From positions 4,446,001-4,510,000 of the forward strand of contig NZ_CP133017.1 in the NCBI RefSeq assembly GCF_030866765.1: 64,000 bases of DNA. The letters run 5' to 3'. Numbering within the stretch: position 1 is the stretch's first letter; the number at the start of each line of letters is the position of its first letter. Source of the stretch: Paenibacillus silvisoli. GTDB lineage: Bacteria > Bacillota > Bacilli > Paenibacillales > Paenibacillaceae. Below the pieces are notes generated by a model, which saw nothing but the letters and a program-made list of their open reading frames with translations, ran no database searches and had not been told where the DNA came from. Made by a program: the position numbers and the translations under genes. Of this stretch, positions 33,967 to 42,708 are shown piece after piece.

Positions 33967-34989
33967 TCAAGCTCCGATATAGCGGGCATACAAGGTTTTG
34001 GCTCGAACGACATCGTCCGTGCCTTGAACGAAAACGCGGCCATCCGGGAAGAGCACCAGCCGTTCCCCCTCCGGCAGCTCAACCCGCAACAAATACGCAT
34101 TCGCGGTCACTTCCACCGCCGCAGGCGCCAGCCGCTCGCGCCATAGCTCCAGATCAAGCGGTCCGCTTCCCGTCATTTGCACCGTACTTCGCCCGCACAA
34201 CGAGATCGTCGAGTCCTGCTCGGTCGTGTCCAAAGCGGGATACTGCTTTAACTGACAGCACGGACAGCCCGGCGTCGCTTCCCCGAGCTTCATTTCGAAA
34301 TAGCGATTTTGCCACAAATCAAACGTTACCAGACTGTTCCGGCGGCTGTCCGAAGCGCCAACCAGAAACTTCAACGCTTCCACCGCTTGGTAGGAAGCGA
34401 CGATGTCGACGACCGGCGCGATGACGCCGATCGTATCGCAGGTTTGCCCGCCGGAATCGGCGGAAGGGATGAAGCAGCGCAGACAAGGCGTGCTGCCCGG
34501 CACCAGAATCGCGCTCATGCCCCGCGAGCTGACGGCGCCGCCATAGGTGAACGGGATCCCCTTCCGGAAACAGGCATCGTTCAATAGATAGCGCGTTTGA
34601 AAATTGTCGGTGCCGTCCAGCACCAAATCCATGCCCTCAAGCAGCGCATCGACCGTATGCACGGTCACATCCGTCACAATCGCTTCCAATCGGACGTCGG
34701 AATTGATCTTGCTCAGCTTCTTCTCGGCCGCGACGACTTTCGGATAGCCCTGCCGGACATCCTCCTCGTCGTACAGCATTTGCCGCTGCAAATTGCTTTG
34801 CTCCACGTAATCGCGGTCGGCGAACCGCACGTGGCCGACGCCGGCTCTTACCATATGATTGGCCAGCACGGTGCCTAACGCGCCCATGCCGATAATGCAA
34901 ACCGCGCTGTCCTCCAGCTTCCGCTGACCGGCTTCGCCGATCGGAGCAAACAGCATTTGCCTCGAATATCGTCCTTGCACCTCTCCCAC
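33967..34989 (-). CDS. thiF: ThiF/MoeB-family adenylyltransferase
   Basis: A 340-residue E1-like enzyme that adenylates the ThiS C-terminus. ATP site GMGALGTVLANHMVRAGVG, the Arg-rich NLQRQMLYDEEDV stretch, LDGTDNFQTRYLLND, and zinc-binding pairs CLRC and CPCC are all visible. About 90 C-terminal residues extend beyond the core, with no rhodanese motif seen. The GTG start follows GGGAG closely, and a second GTG three codons in is possible. Thirteen bases after thiY. Confidence 0.92.
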   Translation of the reverse strand: MGEVQGRYSRQMLFAPIGEAGQRKLEDSAVCIIGMGALGTVLANHMVRAGVGHVRFADRDYVEQSNLQRQMLYDEEDVRQGYPKVVAAEKKLSKINSDVRLEAIVTDVTVHTVDALLEGMDLVLDGTDNFQTRYLLNDACFRKGIPFTYGGAVSSRGMSAILVPGSTPCLRCFIPSADSGGQTCDTIGVIAPVVDIVASYQAVEALKFLVGASDSRRNSLVTFDLWQNRYFEMKLGEATPGCPCCQLKQYPALDTTEQDSTISLCGRSTVQMTGSGPLDLELWRERLAPAAVEVTANAYLLRVELPEGERLVLFPDGRVFVQGTDDVVRAKTLYARYIGA

Positions 34990-35002
34990 CGGCTCCCTTC
35001 GC

Positions 35003-36007
35003 TTATAAATTGCGGAATGCGTCCTCAGCTTTGACGTCGTCCGTCAGCTGCCTATGCTCCTTTAACCAATCGATGACGGAGCTCCAGGACTCCTTCGTTT
35101 GGCTGGCGAACGGCTGCTCGCCCGCATCCATGAGCGGAAGCAGAATCGACAGGCTTTGCTTCTCGACGTCGGCATCCAGCGGGAAGTCCTTGCTCTGCTG
35201 ATCTAACAGCAGCTGCAGCGCTTCGTCCGGGTGGCTGGCCGTATAGGCTTGCCCTTTGGCAGACGCTTCGATAAACTTCTTGATCGCGTCGCCATTGCTT
35301 TCAAGTCCCTTTTCGCTAGCGGTCAGCACGAGCTCGTAATAGTCCGGCACGCCGAATTTGGAAGGGTCGAAGGCCGTAATTTTCTCGCCTTCCTTCTCGA
35401 GCAGCAGCTTCTCATGGTTCACGTAGCCGCCGATGATGGCATCTACCTTCTTCGTTGTCATCGCGGGAATCAGATCCCAGCCGACATCGGTATACGTCAG
35501 CTTCGAAGGGTCTCCGCCGTCCGTCTTCACCATCGTATTGACGATCGCTTCGTCGAGCGGGATGGACGGATAACCGATTTTTTTGCCGACGAGATCCTTC
35601 GGGCTCTTGATGTCCGGCGAATCCAGCACGAGCAGCTGGTTCAGCGGATGACGCACGATGGCGCCGACCGAAACGATCGGAATACCTTCGGAACGCGAGA
35701 TCGCGACTTGCATGTGATAGCTGAGCGCCAAGTCCGCTTTGCCGGTCGCGACCAGCTTCAACGCATCGTTCGTGTCAGCAGGCGTTTGCAAATTCACCTT
35801 CAAGCCCGCTTCCTTGAAATAGCCTTGCTCCTCGGCCGCATACAGGAACGTATGCACCGCATTCGGATACCAATCCAGCAGCACCGTAAGCTCGGTTTCT
35901 CCGGATTCCGTTTTTTTGCCGGACGCGCAGCCCGTACCTATAGCCAGCACCAGCGCAACAGCCAGCGTCGACTTCCATGCACCTGTAGTCCATTTACGCA
36001 AATTCAC
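35003..36007 (-). CDS. thiY: Thiamine-precursor ABC transporter binding lipoprotein ThiY
   Basis: A 334-residue NMT1/THI5-like substrate-binding lipoprotein. The lipobox is in AIGTGCASG, then LTVLLDWYPNAVHTFLYAAEEQGYFKEAGLKV, the hallmark DWYPN region of the THI5-like family. In Bacillus-type bacteria ThiY binds formylaminopyrimidine, a thiamine breakdown product. GTG start after GGGGGG. Operon context with ThiX, ThiZ, YlmB and TenA fits pyrimidine salvage. Confidence 0.92.
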   Translation of the reverse strand: MNLRKWTTGAWKSTLAVALVLAIGTGCASGKKTESGETELTVLLDWYPNAVHTFLYAAEEQGYFKEAGLKVNLQTPADTNDALKLVATGKADLALSYHMQVAISRSEGIPIVSVGAIVRHPLNQLLVLDSPDIKSPKDLVGKKIGYPSIPLDEAIVNTMVKTDGGDPSKLTYTDVGWDLIPAMTTKKVDAIIGGYVNHEKLLLEKEGEKITAFDPSKFGVPDYYELVLTASEKGLESNGDAIKKFIEASAKGQAYTASHPDEALQLLLDQQSKDFPLDADVEKQSLSILLPLMDAGEQPFASQTKESWSSVIDWLKEHRQLTDDVKAEDAFRNL

Positions 36008-36053
36008 TGCTTATTTCCCCCTATTTCGCTTCGCTAAGCTGAGCTTAGCTGCT

Positions 36054-36818
36054 TCATCTTCTGCGATGTCCCAGACTTGCCCGTTCCAGCCATTGAACCG
36101 CCAGAAATAACAGAATTCCCATGGCCGACAGCAGCAGCACGCCCGAAAATACCGCTTCCCCGCGCAGCATATTGGACGCCCGCTTCGTGTACATGCCAAG
36201 GCCGCTCTCCCCGCCGAGCCATTCGCCGAGCGTAGCGCCTCCGACGCTGATGGCCGCGGCCATTTTGAGTCCCGTGTAAAATCCGGGCAGCGCCGACGGC
36301 AGCTTCCATTTGAGATAGAGATCGCGTTTGCTCGCCCCCATCGTCCGCATCAGCGCACCGATATCGGGATCGGCCGAGCGCAGCCCGTCTGCCGTATTGA
36401 CGGCAAGCGGGAAAAAGGTGAACAAGACGACGACGGCCACCTTGCTCCAAATTTCATAGCCGAACCACATCACCATAATCGGCGATAACGCGATGATCGG
36501 AATCGTTTGCGAGCCGACGATAAGCGGATAGATCGTCTTCTTCGCGAGGCCGGAGCTCTCGATCCACCCTGCGGCCAACGTGCCGAACAAGACGGAGATG
36601 CCAAGACCGAGCAGCGACTCCCCTAGCGTGACGGCAAAATGCTTCCCGAGCAGTCCCTTGTTCTCCCACATCGACACGAACACATCCGATAGCCTCGGGA
36701 CGATGTAATGCGGAATGTCGAACACGCGCGTCCCCGCTTCCCAGATGGCAGCGAGCAGCAGCACGAAGGCAACGACCGGAAGGGCCGCGGACGTTTTTCC
36801 TTGATTACGCCGACTCAT
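36054..36818 (-). CDS. thiX: Thiamine-precursor ABC transporter permease ThiX
   Basis: A 254-residue permease of the SsuC/TauC-like type with about six helices and the ATPase-docking loop ADPDIGALMRTMGASKRDLYLKWKLPSALPGFYTGLKMAAAISVGGATLGEW. Its start overlaps thiZ as ATGA. Works with ThiY and ThiZ in uptake of formylaminopyrimidine-like precursors. Confidence 0.92.
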   Translation of the reverse strand: MSRRNQGKTSAALPVVAFVLLLAAIWEAGTRVFDIPHYIVPRLSDVFVSMWENKGLLGKHFAVTLGESLLGLGISVLFGTLAAGWIESSGLAKKTIYPLIVGSQTIPIIALSPIMVMWFGYEIWSKVAVVVLFTFFPLAVNTADGLRSADPDIGALMRTMGASKRDLYLKWKLPSALPGFYTGLKMAAAISVGGATLGEWLGGESGLGMYTKRASNMLRGEAVFSGVLLLSAMGILLFLAVQWLERASLGHRRR

Positions 36819-37630
36819 GGCCTGCCTCCTTGGGCGCCTTCGGAAACGCCAAGTCCGATCCAGCCAAGCGCTTGACGCTTCAAGCCGATGAACGCTTCTT
36901 CCAAAGCAGCTTCATAGCTTCTCGGACGCCGCAGCTCAACGCTCAGCTCCTGCAGCGTCGCGATCGGAGACTTCGCCGCGACGAGCACCCGGTCGGACAG
37001 CAGCAGCGCTTCATCCACGTCGTGCGTGATGAATAGAATCGTTTTGCGGTGCCGCTCCCATACTTGCAGCAGCCATTCCTGCATGCGAATCCGCGTCATC
37101 GCATCGAGCGCGCTGAACGGCTCGTCGAGCAAGAGCAGCTCCCCTCCGCCCAGCAGCGATCGGGCAAACGAGACGCGCTGCCGCATGCCGCCCGACAGCT
37201 CATGCGGATACTTGCTTTCCGTCCCCGCGAGCCCCAGCTCGGGCAGCAGCTCCATCACTTGCAGGCGCGCCTCTCGCTTCGAGGTACCGCCAAGCTCCAA
37301 GCCCAATGCGGCATTGTCCAGCACGGTCCGCCATGGCATCAAGGCGTCCTTTTGCGGCATATAGCCGATTTTCCCTTGCTTAACCGCCGATGCCGGCGAA
37401 TCGCCTGCCGCTCCGATCGCAATCGTACCCGCTTGCGGAACGAGCAAGTCGGACAGCAGCCGAAACAGGGTCGTCTTGCCGATGCCGCTTGCCGCCAGCA
37501 TGCTCACAAACTCGCCTTGCTTGATATCGAAGCTCAATCCGTCGAACAAGGGCTGCTCGCCCGGAAAGGCGAAGCGAAGCCCGCGCACCGCTAACGCAGG
37601 CTGCCGCCCCTCTACCGTTCTCTCGCTCAC
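36815..37630 (-). CDS. thiZ: Thiamine-precursor ABC transporter ATP-binding protein ThiZ
   Basis: A 271-residue ATPase of the NitT/TauT type: Walker A with an unusual AASGIGKTT, signature ELSGGMRQRVSFARSL, Walker B LLLLDEPFSALD and FITHDVDEALLLSDRVLV. The GTG at 37630 overlaps the tenA stop as GTGA and has GAGGAG eight bases upstream. A longer frame into tenA is rejected. The Walker A keeps the GKT core. Confidence 0.92.
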   Translation of the reverse strand: MSERTVEGRQPALAVRGLRFAFPGEQPLFDGLSFDIKQGEFVSMLAASGIGKTTLFRLLSDLLVPQAGTIAIGAAGDSPASAVKQGKIGYMPQKDALMPWRTVLDNAALGLELGGTSKREARLQVMELLPELGLAGTESKYPHELSGGMRQRVSFARSLLGGGELLLLDEPFSALDAMTRIRMQEWLLQVWERHRKTILFITHDVDEALLLSDRVLVAAKSPIATLQELSVELRRPRSYEAALEEAFIGLKRQALGWIGLGVSEGAQGGRP

Positions 37631-38298
37631 ACCGGCCACTCCTCTTGCCGATAGGCCATGTCCCAGAACATATACTCCAGCCGGGAAGCGGCGAGGAAGT
37701 GCTTCTCCAGCTGCGCAAGCTCGCGTTCCGGCAAGCCTTCCGCCAGTCGATCCATCAAGCCGACGCACCAGTCCGTAAGCGCTCCGAATTCATCGGACCC
37801 ATACATCAAAATCCACTCCCGGTAAAGCTCGTGGTCGAGCGCGCCCGGAAGGTTCATGTACATGACGCCGATTTCCCGGTAACTCCACATGCACGGAAGC
37901 AAGGCGGCGACCACCTCGGCCAACGAGCCCTGCGACGCGACATCGAGCAAATATTTGGTATAGGCAATCGTGGTCGGCGAAGGCTGCGTCAGCTCCAGCT
38001 CCTCGCGTTTGACGCCGAAACGCTCCGCATACTGCCGGTGAAGCTCCATCTCCACATGCAGCGTGGAATGGAGCAGCTCCGCGAACTTGACCATCGTTTC
38101 CATTTCTCTCGCCTTCATGCTGCCCATCGCGAACAGCTTGGCGTAATCGATCAAATATACATAATCCTGCTTCAAATAATAGATAAACCTCGCTGGATCG
38201 AGCGTCCCGTCCCGCATTTCCGTCAGAAACGGATGCCGGTGGCTTTGCTCCCAGATCGGCTGCGCCGAACGATACAATCTCTCGCTGACTCGACTCAT
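37627..38298 (-). CDS. tenA: Aminopyrimidine aminohydrolase TenA
   Basis: A 223-residue all-helical TenA enzyme that converts aminomethyl-pyrimidine to HMP in the salvage of degraded thiamine. The active-site Cys is in ALLPCMWSYREIG, with conserved HSTLHVEMELHRQYAERFGV and the C-terminal Glu in ASRLEYMFWDMAY. ATG at 38298 follows GGGGGA. It lies directly downstream of ylmB, whose product makes its substrate. Confidence 0.94.
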   Translation of the reverse strand: MSRVSERLYRSAQPIWEQSHRHPFLTEMRDGTLDPARFIYYLKQDYVYLIDYAKLFAMGSMKAREMETMVKFAELLHSTLHVEMELHRQYAERFGVKREELELTQPSPTTIAYTKYLLDVASQGSLAEVVAALLPCMWSYREIGVMYMNLPGALDHELYREWILMYGSDEFGALTDWCVGLMDRLAEGLPERELAQLEKHFLAASRLEYMFWDMAYRQEEWPV

Positions 38299-38323
38299 TG
38301 GTTCGTTCCCCCGTTCTATCCGT

Positions 38324-39625
38324 CTAATCTCGACCGCTGTGCTGCGGCTTCCTCCGATTGCACCAATCCGCAATGAAAGCGATCATGACCTTACAATAAT
38401 CAACTAGTTCTTGGATATCTAAACTTTCGTTCACCGCATGCGCATGTTCGAGCCGGCCGGGGCCGTAAATGACCGTCGGAATGCCGGATCGCCCGATCCA
38501 GCCCGCATCCGTAACGGTCGGACTCATGCCGAACGCAGGCTCGCCGCCGAGCGCCTCCCGATGGCTCGCGAACAAAGCGTTGAACCCGTCGCTCTCCGTA
38601 TCGAGCTCTAGCGACGGGAAGATTTCGCCGCGCTCCTCGATCATCGAACGGCCTCCCCATTCGAATACCGGCGGATTATTGCGCATCCACGGGTCGGCGT
38701 TGGCGATGCGGAGCAGATGCTCCTCCACCTCGGCGGCAACCGTTTCATAATCTTCGTCCGGGTAAAAATGAACCGTAATCCACAGCGCGCAGCGATCCGC
38801 GATAAACGCTGCATGGCGTCCGCCCTCGATGACCGCGGGATTGATCGTATTCGAGCCGGCCGGAAATCCGGGATAGCTTTTGGTTACGGCCCAGTGCCGT
38901 TCCAATTCCTGAAGCCCCGTAATCAGCTTTGCCATCTTCTCGATCGCGCTGGCGCCGTGAATGCCGCCGCCTGCATGAATCATGCGCGACCGCATGCCGT
39001 CATGGTAAGTCACCGGGCTTTGCACCGTCACCCAGCCGGTAATGACCCCGCCCTGGCCTTGAATCGCCAATCCGCTCGTATCCGCCACGACCGCAAAATC
39101 CGCTTCGTCGTACCCGAGCTCCATGCAAACGCGCGTCCCGGCTTCGCCGGCCTCTTCGCCGATGACGGAGTGGACCTGCAAATCTCCTTTAAGCTCGACG
39201 CCCGCTTCCCGCAGCAGCTGGATCGCGAACAGCAGCCCCGCAAGGCCGCCTTTCATATCGGCCGTTCCTCTGCCGCAGGCTCGACCGTCCGCCAGCTTCA
39301 GCTGAAACGGATCGCCGTGCCATTCCCGGCTGTCCCCGACCTCGGCCACGTCCATATGGCCGTTCAGCAGGAGGCTTCGATGCGTCTCCCGCTCCGATCC
39401 GCGCAGCACCGCCGTCACGTTCGGGTCGCCGGGGTATACCTCCCACAGCTCCGTTTCGAAGCCTAACGCTAGCAGTCTCTCTTCCATAAACCGCTGCGCT
39501 TGCAGCGTATTCCGCGCCGGCGGGCTGACCGTCGGGAAAGCGACCAGCTCGGCAAGCAGAGCTAAAAGTTCCTCTTGTCTCTCTTCCACTTGCCGCTGCA
39601 GCCGCATCATTACGGCTTGATTCAT
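38324..39625 (-). CDS. ylmB: Formylaminopyrimidine deformylase-like M20 hydrolase (YlmB)
   Basis: A 433-residue zinc-dependent M20 family hydrolase annotated elsewhere as acetylornithine deacetylase. Metal-binding stretches are LLLNGHMDVAEVGD, GRGTADMKGGLAG and the catalytic Glu pair in SVIGEEAGEAGTRV. Its place behind a TPP riboswitch and before tenA supports deformylation of N-formyl-aminomethyl-pyrimidine. ATG at 39625 follows AGGAG by ten bases; a longer frame runs into the riboswitch terminator. Confidence 0.92.
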   Translation of the reverse strand: MNQAVMMRLQRQVEERQEELLALLAELVAFPTVSPPARNTLQAQRFMEERLLALGFETELWEVYPGDPNVTAVLRGSERETHRSLLLNGHMDVAEVGDSREWHGDPFQLKLADGRACGRGTADMKGGLAGLLFAIQLLREAGVELKGDLQVHSVIGEEAGEAGTRVCMELGYDEADFAVVADTSGLAIQGQGGVITGWVTVQSPVTYHDGMRSRMIHAGGGIHGASAIEKMAKLITGLQELERHWAVTKSYPGFPAGSNTINPAVIEGGRHAAFIADRCALWITVHFYPDEDYETVAAEVEEHLLRIANADPWMRNNPPVFEWGGRSMIEERGEIFPSLELDTESDGFNALFASHREALGGEPAFGMSPTVTDAGWIGRSGIPTVIYGPGRLEHAHAVNESLDIQELVDYCKVMIAFIADWCNRRKPQHSGRD

Positions 39626-39665
39626 ATCGCACAAACTCCTTTTTACTAGGAAAGCCGGCCCGAAC

Positions 39666-39699
39666 ATAAAAAAAACCATTCGAGAATACACGAATGGTT
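39666..39699 (-). terminator. Riboswitch-controlled terminator before ylmB
   Basis: On the minus strand AACCATTCG pairs with CGAATGGTT, followed by a run of seven or eight T. It lies between the TPP aptamer and ylmB. Confidence 0.9.
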
Positions 39700-39709
39700 A
39701 CGATTCGAT

Positions 39710-39802
39710 ACGTTCTCTACGCCAGCATTACCTGGTTCAGATTAACGGTCAGGGAAATGCGTTCCCAATCTCAGCCGGACTTGATCCAGCACCCGTAGTC
39801 AC
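39710..39802 (-). promoter_or_regulatory. TPP riboswitch (thi box)
   Basis: Read on the minus strand, the conserved TPP aptamer blocks are seen in order: ACGGGTGC, GGCTGAGATTGGGAACGC, CCCTGACC, AATCTGAACCAGGTAATGCTGGCGTAG. It ends just upstream of an intrinsic terminator, so TPP should turn off the ten-gene operon. Confidence 0.95.
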
Positions 39803-39817
39803 TATTAAGTTATCCTC

Positions 39818-39846
39818 ACTATAGCTCATATAGGAACGGTTGGCAA
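39818..39846 (-). promoter_or_regulatory. Promoter of the thiamine operon
   Basis: TTGCCA and TATAGT are separated by 17 bases on the minus strand, with transcription expected to start a few bases before the TPP aptamer. Confidence 0.75.
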
Positions 39847-39873
39847 CTAAATGATGCCATTCCTTCGTCCATG

Positions 39874-40764
39874 TCAGAGCCATGCCGTCATAATAATTCC
39901 GTCGCTATTGTTGCCGGACAGCTCGTAAAGCTGATTGGACGGCACGCTGATTTCCAACCCTTCCGCCATCGGATAATAGGAGATCTCATATCGTTTCCCA
40001 TCGACAGTCGCCGCGAAAGACTTCTTCTCTTTCAGAAAATCCAAATACTCCTCCAGCGTAAACCCGTTTTCTTTCATGATTCTGCTGTGCGGCAAACCGA
40101 CGTAGCGAAAATGCCACGGCTCGTACTGAATGCCGGTTATGTCCGTTTTGTCCTTCGGGTAGCGCAAAATAAACCCGTAACGGTCGGCGTTGCGCGTCAG
40201 CCATTCTCCTTCGGGGGCATCGTTCATCGCCTTCAGGGAAGAGCCGATATCCAGCGACAGCCCGAGGTTATGCTCGCTATGGCCGGCAGGCAGCGCATAA
40301 TCGGCGCCCATATCGGCGTAGAGCTGCTCCTGCTCGGCCTGATCGCGATAACCGCTGCTGATCAGAAAATGGTTCACCCCGTCCTTGTCGGCTGCCGCCA
40401 CCATGTCGGTGAAGCGCTGCAGCAGCGTTTGCGGCAGCCGGATCGAACGGTCAAGCAAACCGAAGCCGTCCAGCAGCTCTTGATGGCCGGCCAATTGGAT
40501 CACATCCGCTTCGACGCCTTCCGGATGGATCCCATATTCCTTGTTGATTAAAACCAGATTGCCTCTATAGATTTGATTTTGGCTTACTTTTATCGTAGTC
40601 GTCCGCGCCTGTTCCTGCTCTTGCTCTTGCGCCTGCGCCTGGTGCTCCGCGGATTCGTTGCCGCCCTTATCCGTCAGTTCAAGCTTCACGTCTTGCTTCT
40701 GATGGCCCCATAGCCAACCGCCGATAAGCAGACAAATGAAAAGCGCCGCTACCCAATTTCTCAT
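39874..40764 (-). CDS. VanY-family D,D-carboxypeptidase
   Basis: A 296-residue membrane-anchored carboxypeptidase. A signal anchor at about 4-20 is followed by a Gln/Glu/Ala-rich linker (AEHQAQAQEQEQEQAR) and a VanY domain with SSGYRDQAEQEQLY, the zinc ligands in PAGHSEHNLGLSLDI and the EPWHFRYVG motif. Such enzymes remove the terminal D-Ala of the peptidoglycan stem. GGAGG precedes the ATG. It is downstream of a VanRS-like two-component pair on the same strand and is probably their target. No vanH, ligase or vanX gene is nearby. Confidence 0.9.
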   Translation of the reverse strand: MRNWVAALFICLLIGGWLWGHQKQDVKLELTDKGGNESAEHQAQAQEQEQEQARTTTIKVSQNQIYRGNLVLINKEYGIHPEGVEADVIQLAGHQELLDGFGLLDRSIRLPQTLLQRFTDMVAAADKDGVNHFLISSGYRDQAEQEQLYADMGADYALPAGHSEHNLGLSLDIGSSLKAMNDAPEGEWLTRNADRYGFILRYPKDKTDITGIQYEPWHFRYVGLPHSRIMKENGFTLEEYLDFLKEKKSFAATVDGKRYEISYYPMAEGLEISVPSNQLYELSGNNSDGIIMTAWL

Positions 40765-40859
40765 GTTCAGTTCCTCCTTAGCCTTGTGTTCACTAGGATA
40801 AGGAAGAAAGTTAAAAAAAGTAGCTGGGTAAAGTTAAAATTTTTATTAAAGGGGCCGGC

Positions 40860-41951
40860 TTATCGCCGCGGCAATCTGACTTCAAATACGGTGCGCACCA
40901 AGCTGCTTTCCGCGCGGATCGAGCCGCCATGCTGCTTTGCGATATTTTGCGCGATGAACAAGCCTAACCCCGTGCTTCCTTCTTGATGGGTTCTCGCTTT
41001 ATCGCCCGTATAAAACATGTCGAACAGATGGGGCAGCTCCTCCTGCGGAATCATGTGACCATAGTTAATGACCTGCACGACCGCTTCGTCGTCCTCGAAA
41101 CGGCAGCCAACATCGACGAACTGGCCGTCTTTGCCGTAACGGGCCGCGTTCGAAAGGAGATTCTCGAACACGCGGGCCAGCAGCTCGCCGTCAGCTTCGA
41201 CGATGGCCTCCTGGTCAGTGGTCAATCTCGCGGTCAGCTGGTTATTTTCAAAGATGGGATACAGCTCCTCGATGAGTTGGTTTAACAGCTCGCTGAGGTC
41301 GATTGGCTTCTTCTCAATGGGAAGCATGCCATAGTTCATGCGCGTAATGTCGAACAACCCTTCAATTAATTTCTCCAACCGCCGGGATTTCGTATACGCA
41401 ATCATCGTGTAGTGACGGGCTTGCTCGGCCGTTAACTGCTTATCCTTCAAAATAAGATCCAAATAGCCTAGAACCGATGTGAGCGGCGTCCGCAGATCAT
41501 GCGCCAAATTGAGGATAAGCTGATCCTTGCTGCTTTCCGCAAAATCGCCCCGCTCCACCGCCTGCTTCAACTGCTCGATCGCCTTGTTGATGTCTTCCGC
41601 CACCGCTTGAAATTCATCGCCTGTATTCAGCTCTACTCGGGTATTCAAGTCGCCTGCGGCGAGACTTCTGACCCCGGCGGAGATTCGCTCGAAATAGGAA
41701 GCATAGGGCTTGGTCAACAGAAAGAAGAACAGAAACGAGAGCGGAATAAAGAAAAAAAGGAAGAAATTGAGGTCCCCGATACTGCGGATCCAATGGCGCC
41801 AATGCGCCGCGGAATCTTCGTATTGCACGTTGTTGCGGTAGTAATTTTGAAGAATCCGATAGAACAGATAGGTGAGCAGGCCTGCTGCCGCCGTGCTGAG
41901 CCCGAACAACGCGACCATGCTTGCCCTGAAGCTGCGCAGCCATTTAGCCAT
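40860..41951 (-). CDS. Sensor histidine kinase (VanS-like)
   Basis: A 363-residue membrane kinase. Two transmembrane helices (about 12-33 and 62-80) enclose a short extracellular loop of about 30 residues. HAMP follows at about 83-135, then the H-box with His151 in LNLAHDLRTPLTSVLGYLDLI. The N-box VFENLLSNAARYG and G-box GSTGLGLFIAQNIAKQHGG complete it. The short sensor loop and order with the regulator and VanY resemble VanS-type sensors. Its start overlaps the regulator's stop by eight bases. Confidence 0.92.
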   Translation of the reverse strand: MAKWLRSFRASMVALFGLSTAAAGLLTYLFYRILQNYYRNNVQYEDSAAHWRHWIRSIGDLNFFLFFFIPLSFLFFFLLTKPYASYFERISAGVRSLAAGDLNTRVELNTGDEFQAVAEDINKAIEQLKQAVERGDFAESSKDQLILNLAHDLRTPLTSVLGYLDLILKDKQLTAEQARHYTMIAYTKSRRLEKLIEGLFDITRMNYGMLPIEKKPIDLSELLNQLIEELYPIFENNQLTARLTTDQEAIVEADGELLARVFENLLSNAARYGKDGQFVDVGCRFEDDEAVVQVINYGHMIPQEELPHLFDMFYTGDKARTHQEGSTGLGLFIAQNIAKQHGGSIRAESSLVRTVFEVRLPRR

Positions 41952-42636
41952 TGAATTTGTACCCTACTCCCCATACCGTTTTGATAAACGGCTGGTTGCC
42001 TTCGCCCAGCTTCTTCCGCAAGGTGCGAATATGGACCATGACGGTGTTGCCGCCCCCATAGTAGGATTCGCCCCACACTTGCCGGAAAAGATTTTCCGCG
42101 CTGAATACTTTGTTCGGGTGGCTGGCCATCAGGTACAAGATATCGAACTCCTTCGGCGTCAGTTCGATGATTTGCCCGTAGCGAAGCACGGTACGCTTGT
42201 CCGGGTCAATGAGGAGGCCGCCCGCTTCCACGACGGGATTGCTCGCCTGCCGCTGCTGCCCGTTGAGCGACAGGGCGCGCCGCAATTGGGCTTTGACTCT
42301 TGCGACCAGTTCCATCGGATTGAACGGCTTCGTCATGTAATCGTCCGCTCCGATGATCAGCCCCGTGATTTTATCCAAATCCGACGTTTTGGCGCTGAGG
42401 AAAATGATCGGCAGCGCGTACTGCTCGCGAATTTGGCGCGTCACCTCATGACCGTCGAGCTTGGGCATCATGATGTCCAGCACGGCCAGATCAATCGGCT
42501 GCGTTTGCACCGCATGCACCGCGGCCGCTCCATCGGCAACCTTCACGGTCCGGTAGCCTTCTTGCTCTAAATGGATCGCGATGAGATCGGCGATTTCCGT
42601 ATCGTCGTCCGCGATCAGGATGGTGGCTTGCGTCAT
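41944..42636 (-). CDS. OmpR-family response regulator (VanR-like)
   Basis: A 230-residue regulator with a receiver domain (acidic DDD at 10-12, phosphoacceptor Asp54 in LAVLDIMMPKLDGHEV, Lys in GADDYMTKPFNPMELVARVKAQLRR) and a C-terminal winged helix (ELTPKEFDILYLMASHPNKVFSAENLFRQVWG, VMVHIRTLRKKLGE, WGVGYKF). AGGAG lies nine bases before the ATG. First gene of a regulator-kinase-VanY operon. Repeat array C lies upstream in the divergent region. Confidence 0.93.
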   Translation of the reverse strand: MTQATILIADDDTEIADLIAIHLEQEGYRTVKVADGAAAVHAVQTQPIDLAVLDIMMPKLDGHEVTRQIREQYALPIIFLSAKTSDLDKITGLIIGADDYMTKPFNPMELVARVKAQLRRALSLNGQQRQASNPVVEAGGLLIDPDKRTVLRYGQIIELTPKEFDILYLMASHPNKVFSAENLFRQVWGESYYGGGNTVMVHIRTLRKKLGEGNQPFIKTVWGVGYKFNG

Positions 42637-42708
42637 AAATTCGAGCTCCTAGAATGAATTTGGTTCCATTATACACCATCGAGCCGCTAGTCACCTCGGA
42701 AACAAAAT

